Assembly (NCBI GenBank): GCA_020186115.1
Contig: WSYJ01000149.1
Coordinates: 868,001-932,000, forward strand
Reading direction: 5' to 3'
From: Histomonas meleagridis
Taxonomy: Eukaryota > Parabasalia > Tritrichomonadida > Dientamoebidae
DNA length: 64,000 nt
Positions within the stretch are counted from its first letter, which is position 1. Each line of letters opens with the position of its first letter. Made by a program: the position numbers and the translations under genes. The notes below the pieces were generated by a model. The model was not told where the DNA came from and ran no database searches. It saw nothing but the letters and a program-made list of their open reading frames with translations. Positions 10,676 to 19,581 of the stretch are shown piece after piece.

Positions 10676-12580
10676 ATGTGTGCAGTTCGTCTCCACGTAA
10701 GGATTATCGAAGGAAAAAATCTTCTCCAAATGGATCTTGGAAAATCCGATCCATATTGCGTTCTTCGTCTTAAGAGCCAGAAGCAAACACAAAAAACAAA
10801 AACAATTAAAAATACAATGAATCCAGTTTGGAATGAAGATTTTGATTTCTTCCCTGAAAAGCCCGATGATGTTCTTCTTATCAATATGTTTGATGAAGAT
10901 ATTGCAAAAGATGATAAGATGATGGATGAACTTCAATTTAAGGTTGCCGACTTCAAACCAGGCGCTGAACCAGCAAAACTCACAAAAGAATTAGTGTTAA
11001 CAAAGTTACTTAAGAAACAAAAAGCAGGTCTTCTTATTCTTGAAATTCAAGCATTCCCACCTGGAAAACCAAAGGACGAGAAAAAGAAAGATCATAAGAA
11101 AGGCGACAAGAAGAAGGATGATAAGAAACGTGAAAGAAGAGGATCCTCTTCTAGCAAGAAGAAGTCAGCACCAATTGGCAACATGAAGATCTCTGTTGTT
11201 TGTCACAGCGCAAGAGGTCTTGTTGCTGCTGACCGTAATGGCTTCTCTGATCCATATCTTGTTTTCAACATCAAGGGCAATTCCGAACGTGTTATGACCA
11301 AGTTCATTGAAAACTCACTTAATCCAGTCTGGAATGAAACAGTTGAAATCAATGGTGTTGACCAATCTAAAGACATTATCGAAATTGTTGTTTTCGATAA
11401 GGACAAGAAAGTTGATCTTAAGAAGAATGATCAAATTGGTTATGCACAAGTCAAAGTTGCTGAAATTCGATTCGGTGAACAAGTTGAAATTCCACTTGTT
11501 AAAATGTCGAAGAAGAAGCCAGCTAAGGATTCCAAACCAGGAGATGCTGGATTTGTCAAGCTTACATTCAACACAGACAATGAAGTCAAGCCACAACTTG
11601 CGCTTAATGTTCGTGTTGTTTCTGCTAGAAATCTTAAAATCGCAGATGCTAATGGCAAATCCGATCCATATGTCATTGTCAAACTTGGTAATGAACAAAG
11701 AAAGACTAAGGCTATCCAAAACACGCTCGATCCAGTTTGGAATGAAGAAATGCGCTTTGTCCCAGTCACACCAGATCAAGAAATCTCGTTCCAAGTTATG
11801 GATGAAGATATCATTAGCGATGACAAACTTGGCAAAGTCGTTGTTAAACTTTCTGATCTTAAAGTTGGACAAATCCTTGAAAAGGACTACAAACTTGAAG
11901 ATGTTAAGACAGGTATGATGACAATTGTTCTTCACTTAGCCGATGCTAAGGATACACCATTCGGTGCACACGTTTCTAAGCCAAAGGAAAAGAAGAAGCA
12001 CTCCAAGTCACACTGCACAAACTTCACACTCGGAAGTTACTCATCAAGTTACTCGACAAGTTTCTCTGGCTACACCAACTGCTCGACAACACTTTCAGCA
12101 CTTTCATCAAGTGAAGAAGTATATCACATCCATAAAGTTTATGAGAAGAAGGAATACAAAGTCAAGCCAAAGAACGAATCACTTAAGGGTGTAATCGTTG
12201 GCTGCAATAACTTGATCAAGGCTGATAGCGACGGAAGTGATACTTATGTTACACTTAGACTTCTCGGTAAGGAACACGCTAAGGGTGAAATGATCAAGAC
12301 ACAAACTATCCATGACACACAAGACCCAGTCTACAACAAGGAATTCGAATTCAAGAAGGTGAAGAAGGGTGAAGAACTCGAAATCATTGTATACCAAGAC
12401 CACAAGATATTCAAGGACGTACCAATCGGTATCGCTAAGATTAGTGTGCGTGATCTCGATGATGGAGAAGGCGAAAAGGTGATCCAACTTCATAGACCAC
12501 CGAAATTACCAAAGATTTTGGAGAAGTTCACAGACTTCGGCGTTCTCAAGATCAGACTAAACCACCATAGGGAATTCTGA
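10676..12580 (+). CDS. Four-C2-domain protein
   Basis: The 634-residue protein has four C2 domains, at about residues 3-110, 167-285, 306-420 and 502-615. A lysine-rich linker (~130-160) lies after the first and a serine/threonine-rich linker (~455-490) before the fourth. C2-1 to C2-3 keep the calcium-loop motifs SDPY and NPVWNE or DPVWNE, and C2-1 and C2-3 also keep an MDED or FDED loop. C2-4 has SDTY and lacks acidic residues in its last loop, so it probably binds calcium poorly or not at all. There is no transmembrane anchor, so it is not a ferlin or synaptotagmin. A role in calcium-dependent membrane binding is likely. Its GC-richer, restricted codon use and near-perfect Inr suggest strong expression. 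Confidence 0.9.
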   Translation: MCAVRLHVRIIEGKNLLQMDLGKSDPYCVLRLKSQKQTQKTKTIKNTMNPVWNEDFDFFPEKPDDVLLINMFDEDIAKDDKMMDELQFKVADFKPGAEPAKLTKELVLTKLLKKQKAGLLILEIQAFPPGKPKDEKKKDHKKGDKKKDDKKRERRGSSSSKKKSAPIGNMKISVVCHSARGLVAADRNGFSDPYLVFNIKGNSERVMTKFIENSLNPVWNETVEINGVDQSKDIIEIVVFDKDKKVDLKKNDQIGYAQVKVAEIRFGEQVEIPLVKMSKKKPAKDSKPGDAGFVKLTFNTDNEVKPQLALNVRVVSARNLKIADANGKSDPYVIVKLGNEQRKTKAIQNTLDPVWNEEMRFVPVTPDQEISFQVMDEDIISDDKLGKVVVKLSDLKVGQILEKDYKLEDVKTGMMTIVLHLADAKDTPFGAHVSKPKEKKKHSKSHCTNFTLGSYSSSYSTSFSGYTNCSTTLSALSSSEEVYHIHKVYEKKEYKVKPKNESLKGVIVGCNNLIKADSDGSDTYVTLRLLGKEHAKGEMIKTQTIHDTQDPVYNKEFEFKKVKKGEELEIIVYQDHKIFKDVPIGIAKISVRDLDDGEGEKVIQLHRPPKLPKILEKFTDFGVLKIRLNHHREF

Positions 12581-13126
12581 TTAAGTAAACAACGAGTTTG
12601 CATTAAATTTTGTTTAATTTTTGTGTGTTGTTGGAAATATCAAAAATTGCTCTTTAAGATAATGTATTGATTTATACGAAAGGACAAAGAATTCCAAGAA
12701 GAGATTCAAATCGAAATCATTTTAAAATGTTAAAGTTACCCTCAAAAGAATATGTAATTATATTAGGATGTATTATATTAAATAATTATGAACCATCTTT
12801 ATTCCCATATCATATTTATTTGCTTATTGAAATGGATATCATATGATTTAAATAAAACATATCACTTTAAAAGATTGTGGTCAAATTTTTAACAATAAAA
12901 CTTACAATAACAGTACAATAATCAAATATGTTGTTCGATTTTGGAATTGAAATTGAGAAAATGAATTGTTGTTTATTTTGAAACACTTTTCTCTAAAAAT
13001 AAAATTATCATTAAGTAATAAGTTAGATGTAGTTCATGATCAAAAAAGAGATTGATTGCAATTTTTTTTCATTTGTCCATTATATTAATAATATATTTAT
13101 ATAAATGGTCAAAACTAATTGTGAAG
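12581..13126. other. Intergenic region upstream of tRNA-Phe
   Basis: AT-rich sequence without recognisable genes. Confidence 0.4.
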
Positions 13127-13199
13127 GGGACTCTAGCTCACCTGGGAGAGCACACGACTGAAGATCGTGAGGTACGTGGTTCGAGTCCGCGGAGTCCCA
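13127..13199 (+). tRNA. tRNA-Phe (GAA)
   Basis: The 73-base cloverleaf has acceptor arms GGGACTC and GAGTCCC, followed by discriminator A. The D-arm region is TAGCTCA with GGGAGAGCA. The anticodon stem-loop ACGA-CTGAAGA-TCGT carries anticodon GAA. The T arm is CGTGG-TTCGAGT-CCGCG, with one G-T pair. There is no intron, and the TTTTTT after the gene is a Pol III terminator. Confidence 0.96.
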
Positions 13200-13619
13200 T
13201 TTTTTTCAAATTCCCATTCACAAGTGGGAAGGGTTTTTCTGAAGCAAGTTCTAAATGTTTTGCGACAAAAGTGTCATATAATCACCACATTTATTTTTGC
13301 AAAAATACTGAATAAATATTTATTTTCATTGTCTCATTAATTTTTCATATTTACTTATAATATGATACCCTTAACATGTAAAAGCCCGAATTTATTAATA
13401 ATCGATGCTTCTAATTTTGTGATTCTCTCTTCGATATAAAAATATATATCTATTTTCATAATAAATGTATTTATAAATTATAAAAAATATTGTTTACTAA
13501 TGAAGATATTTTTGTATTATTTTGAGGTTCTATCACTTTTTCTTAAAACAGGTTCGAACCCATTTTGTTTGGGTAACCTCATTTGGGGAGTGATTTGTAA
13601 ATAACAAATAAAACAAATA
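13200..13619. other. Intergenic region after tRNA-Phe
   Basis: It contains the T-run terminator directly after the tRNA and then AT-rich sequence. No gene is seen. Confidence 0.4.
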
Positions 13620-14433
13620 AATATATTTATCATTAATATCAATTCCTTCTTGTTCAAGAAGTAATTTAACTATTTCTGTATGACCATATTCAGATGCAAC
13701 CATAAGTGCTGTATCTAATAATTTATATAATTTCCAAATATTATTTTGAAATAAGAAATTGTTAAAACAAATTTTAAATAAAACAAATAAATATTTTTAG
13801 CATTAATATCAATTCCTTCTTGTTCAAGAAGTAATTTAACTGTTTCTATATGACCATTTTCACATGCCTTTATAAGTGCTGTATTAAATAATATAGATAA
13901 TTTCCAAATATTATTTTGATATCCAAAATTATTAAAATAAATATTAAATAAAACAAATAAATATCTTTCGCATTAATGTCAATACCTTCTTGTTCAAGAA
14001 GTAATTTGACTATATCTATGCGTTTCCATGAAGTAGCAAGCATAAGTGCTGTATTAAATAATATAAATAATTTCTAAATATTGTTTTGAAATACCAAATT
14101 ATTAAAATAAATATCAAATAAAACAAATAAATATCTTTAGCATTAATATCAATTCCTTCTTGTTCAAGAAGTAATTTAACTGTTTCTGTTTGATCATTTA
14201 AAGATGCAATCATAAGTGCTGTCCAAAATAATTTAAATAATTTCCAAATATTATTTTGAAATAAAAAATTATTAATATAAATTTTAAACAAAACAAATAA
14301 ATATCTTTAGCATTGGTATCAATTCCTTCTTGTTCAAGAAGTAATTTAACTATTTCTGTACAACCATTTGAAGATGCTAATGTAAGTGCTGTATAAAATA
14401 ATTTAAATAATTTCCAAATATTATTTTGAAATA
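13620..14433 (-). repeat. Ankyrin-unit array with AT-rich spacers
   Basis: Five ankyrin units of about 90-100 bp on the minus strand repeat at about 169-173 bp intervals (left edges near 13632, 13801, 13972, 14141 and 14313). Each codes for a near-standard ankyrin repeat (TALM-AS, VKLLLEQEGIDINAKD). An AT-rich spacer of about 75 bp with conserved sequence separates neighbouring units. The spacer shifts the frame or carries stops, so the units do not join into one open frame. The array lies directly downstream of the DUF3447 gene and continues its ankyrin end. It may be a spliced or decayed extension of that gene. Confidence 0.8.
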
Positions 14434-15711
14434 TTAAATTATTAAAATAAATATTAAATAAAACAAATAAATATCTTTAGCATTAAAATCAATTCCTTCT
14501 TGTTCAAGAATGTATTTAACTATTTCAGGATTACCCGATTGTGCAGAAAATATTAATGTATCATATGGAATTTGGATTTCTTTGAGAAAATATTTGAGAA
14601 GATATAAATTACCAACTTTCGCAGATGCAATAATAACAGAATCATCAATCTTTATTTTTTCATCTTCCAAAAATGAAAAAATTTCATAGTTCCCATATTC
14701 AATACAAAATTGCATCAAATTAATACCTAATTTTTCTGGAGCATTAATTTTTTCGATTTTATTTTCATAAATATAATGGAAAATTTTATTTTTATGGAAT
14801 TTAATTGCTGTTTCATATGCACCTTCAAATGTTGAATGATTTTGTTCACATAAATGAATAATTTCTTCATTTCCACCTGCAATTGCATATTTACCTGTGT
14901 TTTCCACATCTGAACCATTCATAAGTAAATATTTAAAACATTTAATAGATCCAAAGAATGCTGCATAATCAATTAATGTAACATTTTCTTGATTAATAAA
15001 TGAACATATTTCATAAAGTGATAGTTCAATTTCTTGATTAAAATCAAAATCGCTTTGTGATGATATTTCTTGAAGTTTTTCGATTTCATCATTTCGGATT
15101 ATTTTCGTAATTTCATTTGGATTATGACCTTCTTTGATTAATTTCTTATGAAGCTCCCAATCATTCTTTGAAAGTTCTTCATAATTTTTATGAAAATATT
15201 TCATCGTTACATATAGAAAATCTTTAAAACCCATATCGTCTTCATCTTCATCAATTGCATTAGTATTATGTTCAACTTCGTTATTTATACGATGTACAAA
15301 ATATATTGATTCAAGATGATCCAAGATATTTGCATCAATTAATTTTTGCTCAAGCAAATTCTCGATAAAATATTGTGCTTCTTGAGATGCAAAAGATTGT
15401 TTATTAATAAAATTTAATAAATACTTACAAAAAATGTCAAAAACTTTAGGATTGTTTGCGTTGATTTCTTCTTCTTGTGATTGAACTATTTGTAAATATT
15501 TGAGGTATGTGCTTCCATTCACATTTTTTTGTGAGCAAAATATGTAGTAGATTAAATGAATTAAAACTAGATTGAACGAATATGGGTGGATTGAATCAAA
15601 TAAATTCATTGTTTGTTGAACTGATAATGTGATATTTTCATTTATCAAACCATGAATAATTTGTTGCAATTCTTTCATATTTTGTAAAGGTATAGAAGAA
15701 TCAGAGCTCAT
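14434..15711 (-). CDS. DUF3447 ankyrin-related protein
   Basis: The 425-residue frame starts at the ATG at 15711. Residues ~1-170 form a helical N-terminal region. Residues ~190-330 contain the DUF3447 signature: NDWELHKKLIKEG, IRNDEIEKLQEISSQ, LIDYAAFFGSIKCFKYLL and AYETAIKFHKN. Ankyrin-like repeats follow to ~410. The last residues (IYLFYLIFILII) are translated from the first AT-rich spacer and are hydrophobic, after which a stop ends the frame. These soluble repeat proteins are amplified in trichomonads and presumably bind other proteins. Closely similar copies lie at 58626-59717 (intact) and 1640-3180 (broken). The true C-terminus is uncertain because further ankyrin units continue downstream. 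Confidence 0.8.
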   Translation of the reverse strand: MSSDSSIPLQNMKELQQIIHGLINENITLSVQQTMNLFDSIHPYSFNLVLIHLIYYIFCSQKNVNGSTYLKYLQIVQSQEEEINANNPKVFDIFCKYLLNFINKQSFASQEAQYFIENLLEQKLIDANILDHLESIYFVHRINNEVEHNTNAIDEDEDDMGFKDFLYVTMKYFHKNYEELSKNDWELHKKLIKEGHNPNEITKIIRNDEIEKLQEISSQSDFDFNQEIELSLYEICSFINQENVTLIDYAAFFGSIKCFKYLLMNGSDVENTGKYAIAGGNEEIIHLCEQNHSTFEGAYETAIKFHKNKIFHYIYENKIEKINAPEKLGINLMQFCIEYGNYEIFSFLEDEKIKIDDSVIIASAKVGNLYLLKYFLKEIQIPYDTLIFSAQSGNPEIVKYILEQEGIDFNAKDIYLFYLIFILII

Positions 15712-15799
15712 TTGCCGGTAAATTTGCGCCTTAGACCAAAGGCGAAAACAACGATCAAAATTTACAACAGAACTTTTTCATAACTTTATTTGAATTAAT

Positions 15800-16036
15800 T
15801 GACTACACCTATTAACAATGGCCACGTCCTCCGGTACGTTTTCACATTTTAAATTTGGAATAGTTCTGGTTCCTATTTTCCAAAAATAGATTCATCCCAA
15901 TCTTTAGGTTGTATTGAATCTTGATTAGGAATTAATTTAGACTCGCCCATTAACCATCCTTTTGGAGGATCAATTTTTTCTGGATCAGGTATAAATTCGA
16001 ATTTATCGGGTTATCTTTCATCCCAATCGAAGGGAC
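15800..16036 (-). pseudogene. Calnexin P-domain fragment
   Basis: The minus strand encodes a relic of the calnexin/calreticulin P-domain: FDWDER, then (after an in-frame TAA) FIPDPEKIDPPKGW, then QPKDWDESIFGK, then an in-frame TAG, then a stretch ending KCENVPGGRG. This is the order of proline-rich type 1 motifs (IPDP..KPEDWDE) and the CXXXPGCG-like hairpin of calnexin. No lectin domain or membrane anchor is attached. It is a dead fragment, presumably from an ER chaperone gene elsewhere in the genome. Confidence 0.75.
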
Positions 16037-16215
16037 GTTACTAAGTCTACCAAAAAGTGAAGTTCGACTTTTTGAAAACAATTTCAATCAAAACCGATCA
16101 AAATGACCACAACTTTAAGCTTTTTTGTAAAAGTAGGTTAATGAAAAGAATTGACGATCAAAATATAGGCCACCCCAAAAGGGGGAAATTGAAATTAAAC
16201 GTTCTTTTTGAATTT

Positions 16216-16965
16216 TTATTCAAAAAGTGCTGGACTTGATGCACCAATACGGGATGCACCTGCTTCAATCATTGCATGAGCTGCTTCCTTTGTACGAATG
16301 CCACCGGCAGCCTTAACGCCGAATTTTGGTCCGACAACAGCGCGCATAAGTGCAACATTTTCAACTGTTGCACCAGCTTTTCCAAAACCTGTTGATGTTT
16401 TAACATTATCCGCTCCACTGATAACAGTAAGGATTGATGCATCAATAATGCGTTCACGATCGAGGTAGCATGTTTCGATGATACATTTCACATATTTACC
16501 TGGAACAGCTGCTACAATTTCTTCGATATCTTGACGAACTTTCTTATAGTCTCCTTCAAGAAGAGCACCGATGTCAATGACCATATCGATTTCGTCAGCA
16601 CCTGCTTCGACAGCGCATTTTGCTTCAAATGCCTTTGCAGCTGATGTTGTAGCACCAAGTGGGAATCCAACAACTGAAGCAATACGAATACCAGTTCCTG
16701 CAAGTTCACGTTTGCAGATATGGACACGATTTGGATTAACGCAAACAGAAATTGTTTTGTTTTGTTTGGCCTTTTCGCAAAGGTTTACAATGTCAGCTTC
16801 TGTTGAAAATGCGTTAAGAACAGTAAAATCTACATGTGCTGGGATGCTATTCTTGTCAGCTGGGATTGTTTTGTCCTCCTTCGCATTTTTAAGCTTGTTG
16901 GCAACTTCTTCGGCTGGAACGCCAAGTTTTTCAGCAACAAATGCAATGCGGTCAGAGAAATCCAT
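16216..16965 (-). CDS. deoC: Deoxyribose-phosphate aldolase
   Basis: The enzyme converts 2-deoxyribose 5-phosphate to glyceraldehyde 3-phosphate and acetaldehyde, feeding salvaged deoxynucleosides into glycolysis. The frame extends upstream only to a GTG. The ATG at 16965 gives 249 residues, the family's usual size, and sits 6 bases after an Inr. HVDFTVLNAFS is the N-terminal family motif. DEIDMVIDIGA holds the catalytic Asp. VKTSTGFGKAGAT holds the Schiff-base Lys, and VKAAGGIRT holds the second active-site Lys and phosphate-binding loop. The N-terminal ~40 residues are a helical extension. The sequence is of bacterial type, consistent with lateral acquisition. Confidence 0.95.
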   Translation of the reverse strand: MDFSDRIAFVAEKLGVPAEEVANKLKNAKEDKTIPADKNSIPAHVDFTVLNAFSTEADIVNLCEKAKQNKTISVCVNPNRVHICKRELAGTGIRIASVVGFPLGATTSAAKAFEAKCAVEAGADEIDMVIDIGALLEGDYKKVRQDIEEIVAAVPGKYVKCIIETCYLDRERIIDASILTVISGADNVKTSTGFGKAGATVENVALMRAVVGPKFGVKAAGGIRTKEAAHAMIEAGASRIGASSPALFE

Positions 16966-16967
16966 TA

Positions 16968-16973
16968 AAGTGA
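16968..16973 (-). promoter_or_regulatory. Inr element of deoC
   Basis: The minus strand reads TCACTT, with the A at 16971, 6 bases before the ATG at 16965. It supports that start over the upstream GTG. Confidence 0.6.
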
Positions 16974-17377
16974 CACTTTTATCATCGTTTTTGTCAAACC
17001 ACTTTTTAAATAAATTAAGTGAATATTGAAATTTTTCTTTGAAATACAGCACCCTTAAAAAAGAGAATAAAATGCTTGCATACTAATTAATTTCATCCTT
17101 CACTAGGGAATCTTTTGAGCAATTCCAATATAAGTGCAATTATTTCTATATATATGATAAAATCATTGGTAATTATTTAATCTTCATTAGAATTAAATAA
17201 AAAATAATACTCACAATGTTTAACATGCGATTTCCTTTAAATTGATTATAATTTAATTATCCGGTATGAGAATTCCTATAAAATAACATACAAACAAAAA
17301 TGTGCAATCACAAAGATGAAATGTGATGCCGTAATAAAGTATTTAAAATTCTATCGTTAAGAAACACAAGCCATAAA
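16974..17377. other. Divergent intergenic region deoC / SF1
   Basis: AT-rich spacer between divergent genes. No recognisable gene. Confidence 0.4.
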
Positions 17378-18319
17378 ATGCAAAGTTTCGGCATCCCAAT
17401 GGCACCAACCCTTGTCACCAGAACAACCAAATCAAAGTGGGACAGTGGTGACAGTAAAACAGTTATACCAAATGTGGCGTGTATTCTTCCACCAGATTTA
17501 AAATCAGATTTACTTCATGCTTATCTTCTTAGATTCCAGTTTGAAGAAGTTCAATACAAAATAAAGAATCTTGAAGACGAAACAAAGAATGTTAACTTTG
17601 GTGAAAATCTCATGAACAATTTTACTCTTGATAATAAGCTTCAGGTTACAGCAGATGTTCGTGCAAGAGATTCCCTTGTTCAAGAAAGGCGTCAAATCAC
17701 AGAATCTATTGAAAAAGTTTATCCAATATTTCGTGCACCTCTTTCTTTGCTTGTTTCCATCACCAAATCAGTTAAGCGCGTTGAGATACCTTCGTACAAG
17801 CTTCTTGGTGTTATTCTTGGTCCTCGTGCAACTATGCTGAGACAAATTGAAAAAGATTTTAATGTAAGAATATCAGTCAGAGGTCCATCAAATACCACGG
17901 ATGATAATGCTCCACCAGAAGAAAGAGGCCATCTTCTAATTATTGGAAATACAGAAGATGAAGTTACACGTTGTGCCAAAAAGATCAACTCAATCATAAG
18001 TAGTGAAGGAGGAATTGTCAACACAAACACAGGAGGGTTTAACCAAGATGTTGACCCAGATCAATATTCTCTTTCGTTCAATCCCAACGAAGACAAGCCC
18101 CCATGGGAGGAGACCGTTAAAGGAACCGATACAAGCGGTTATAACACTTTTGACTCGGCTTACGATGAACTTTTGAATAGTTTAACTCGCAACGATACAG
18201 TTGATGAAGAAACCGAATCTGAAGAACGCAGGAAGCTATTCAAGAAATTCACTGTTGATCTTGCAAGAACCGATATTTCATCACTAATGGATGAGCCTCT
18301 TCCTCCTGGTTTTGCATAA
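17378..18319 (+). CDS. Splicing factor SF1 / branchpoint-binding protein
   Basis: The 313-residue protein starts at the ATG at 17378. Near the N-terminus TTKSKWDSG resembles the U2AF-ligand motif (basic residues before a Trp) through which SF1 binds U2AF. Residues ~40-115 form the SF1 helix-hairpin region. The KH-QUA2 domain spans ~125-240, with KLLGVILGPRATMLRQIEKD matching the GXXG loop (here LGPRAT) and RISVRGPSN. The zinc knuckles and the long proline-rich tail of animal SF1 are absent. The C-terminus ends in PLPPGFA. It recognises the intron branch site, so the organism keeps spliceosomal introns even though the genes here appear intronless. Confidence 0.88.
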   Translation: MQSFGIPMAPTLVTRTTKSKWDSGDSKTVIPNVACILPPDLKSDLLHAYLLRFQFEEVQYKIKNLEDETKNVNFGENLMNNFTLDNKLQVTADVRARDSLVQERRQITESIEKVYPIFRAPLSLLVSITKSVKRVEIPSYKLLGVILGPRATMLRQIEKDFNVRISVRGPSNTTDDNAPPEERGHLLIIGNTEDEVTRCAKKINSIISSEGGIVNTNTGGFNQDVDPDQYSLSFNPNEDKPPWEETVKGTDTSGYNTFDSAYDELLNSLTRNDTVDEETESEERRKLFKKFTVDLARTDISSLMDEPLPPGFA

Positions 18320-18409
18320 AATTTTTTTCATCTTATCTCATTTTTCGAAATTTCAAAACTCAGAAAAGAGTCAACACAATTGATACTTTTGGGTTTTTTA
18401 TACATAAGT

Positions 18410-19528
18410 CTAAAATGAATGAACTTCTCCTTTGATCTTTTCTATTAAACTTTCAATTTCTTCGATATTTTGTTTCTTTTCATTAACCATTTTTGAGAAT
18501 TCTTTTTGTATTTCATAAAAACAATCTTTTTTATCATTAAATTGAGAAACTTCTGTTTTTGTTGAGTTGCTTTGTATTAAAATTGGTCTCTGAGGTGTTT
18601 CTATATTTTTTAAACTTAATATTTCATAAATAATATCAGAACATTTATTCTGGAAATTCTCTTTGTTCCTATGAATTGTTGCATAAAGAGAATTGTTTAT
18701 TTGTATTGAGTTTATTGATTGTTTAATGTTTTGAAGCATTTGTTGAATTTGATTAATGTTCAAGTTTTGAACTTGTTTTAATTTAATCAAATCGTTTCGA
18801 TGAGTTTTAATGCATTTGGATTGAGAGCGTATCACTTTAAGTGCCGATTTTTGTTCTTCTAGTTTCTGTTCGAGTATTTGTATATTTCGTTGATTTGATT
18901 TTTCTTCTCTAAATACAAGTTCATTGAGTTTATATAGTTTTTGTGTATTTATTAATTCTTCTAATTCATTTTGAAGTAAGTTTGGAGTTGATGAAAAGTT
19001 TTTGATTATATCATTTTTAGTTTCAATTGTTGATTTTCGAAGTGAAACAATATCATCTGGTTTTAAGTCTGTGGAGATCTCATTTTGAGCAATATTTATG
19101 TATTGTTGAAAACTAGGAAAGTATTCTTCGAACACATTACTTAATTGTGATACATGTTGAGGTGGAACTTCATTCTCAAAGGAAATGGATTTCTGAATTT
19201 CTGAAATTAAATCTTCAAGCATTTCGTTGACCATGAAATCTTCAATTTCCGATGTATCTACAAGTGAAATAATTTCAGCATGTAAATCACTTGCTACTTT
19301 TATCAACGAATGTGACAAATAGTCAGAAATATGTTCAATTAATTCAGAAAGAATTGCATTATCAACTTGGAAATCTTGAATGAGCTCTTTTTGATGTTTC
19401 TCTTGTAAGATGAGATCATTGTTTGTTTTCTTTAAAATTGGTTTTAGCCTTTTTCTTCTTCTGATTTCTTTCTTTTCCATCCCATGATCTCTTAAACGTA
19501 CACAAATAACATATTTTTCACATAACAT
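18410..19528 (-). CDS. Coiled-coil protein of unknown function
   Basis: The open frame begins upstream at a TTG. The first ATG is at 19528 (372 residues). A second, at 19480, begins MEKKEIRRRKRLKP and is an equally good start. The N-terminus is strongly basic. Residues ~30-180 are helical and acidic, and ~185-300 and ~325-370 are coiled coil rich in Gln, Glu, Lys and Leu. There is no catalytic motif or membrane segment. The gene is divergent from YTM1/WDR12 across only ~50 bases, so the two may share a promoter. A cytoskeletal or kinetochore scaffold role is possible but not shown. Confidence 0.75.
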   Translation of the reverse strand: MLCEKYVICVRLRDHGMEKKEIRRRKRLKPILKKTNNDLILQEKHQKELIQDFQVDNAILSELIEHISDYLSHSLIKVASDLHAEIISLVDTSEIEDFMVNEMLEDLISEIQKSISFENEVPPQHVSQLSNVFEEYFPSFQQYINIAQNEISTDLKPDDIVSLRKSTIETKNDIIKNFSSTPNLLQNELEELINTQKLYKLNELVFREEKSNQRNIQILEQKLEEQKSALKVIRSQSKCIKTHRNDLIKLKQVQNLNINQIQQMLQNIKQSINSIQINNSLYATIHRNKENFQNKCSDIIYEILSLKNIETPQRPILIQSNSTKTEVSQFNDKKDCFYEIQKEFSKMVNEKKQNIEEIESLIEKIKGEVHSF

Positions 19529-19581
19529 TTCACACTTCGACCACAATTTTTACAAATAAACCATTAAAATCTAATAAAGTC

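Noticed and set aside
11307-11918. 203-codon frame inside the C2 protein gene
   Set aside because: Alternative frame of a gene with restricted codon use. The C2 frame has all the domain motifs.
13620-14490. Standard spliceosomal introns between ankyrin units
   Set aside because: Donors do not match GTAYGT, some units lack an AG before them, and joining at the AG gives the wrong frame.
16966-17052. DeoC start at 17052
   Set aside because: It would need a GTG start, and an Inr lies directly before the ATG at 16965.
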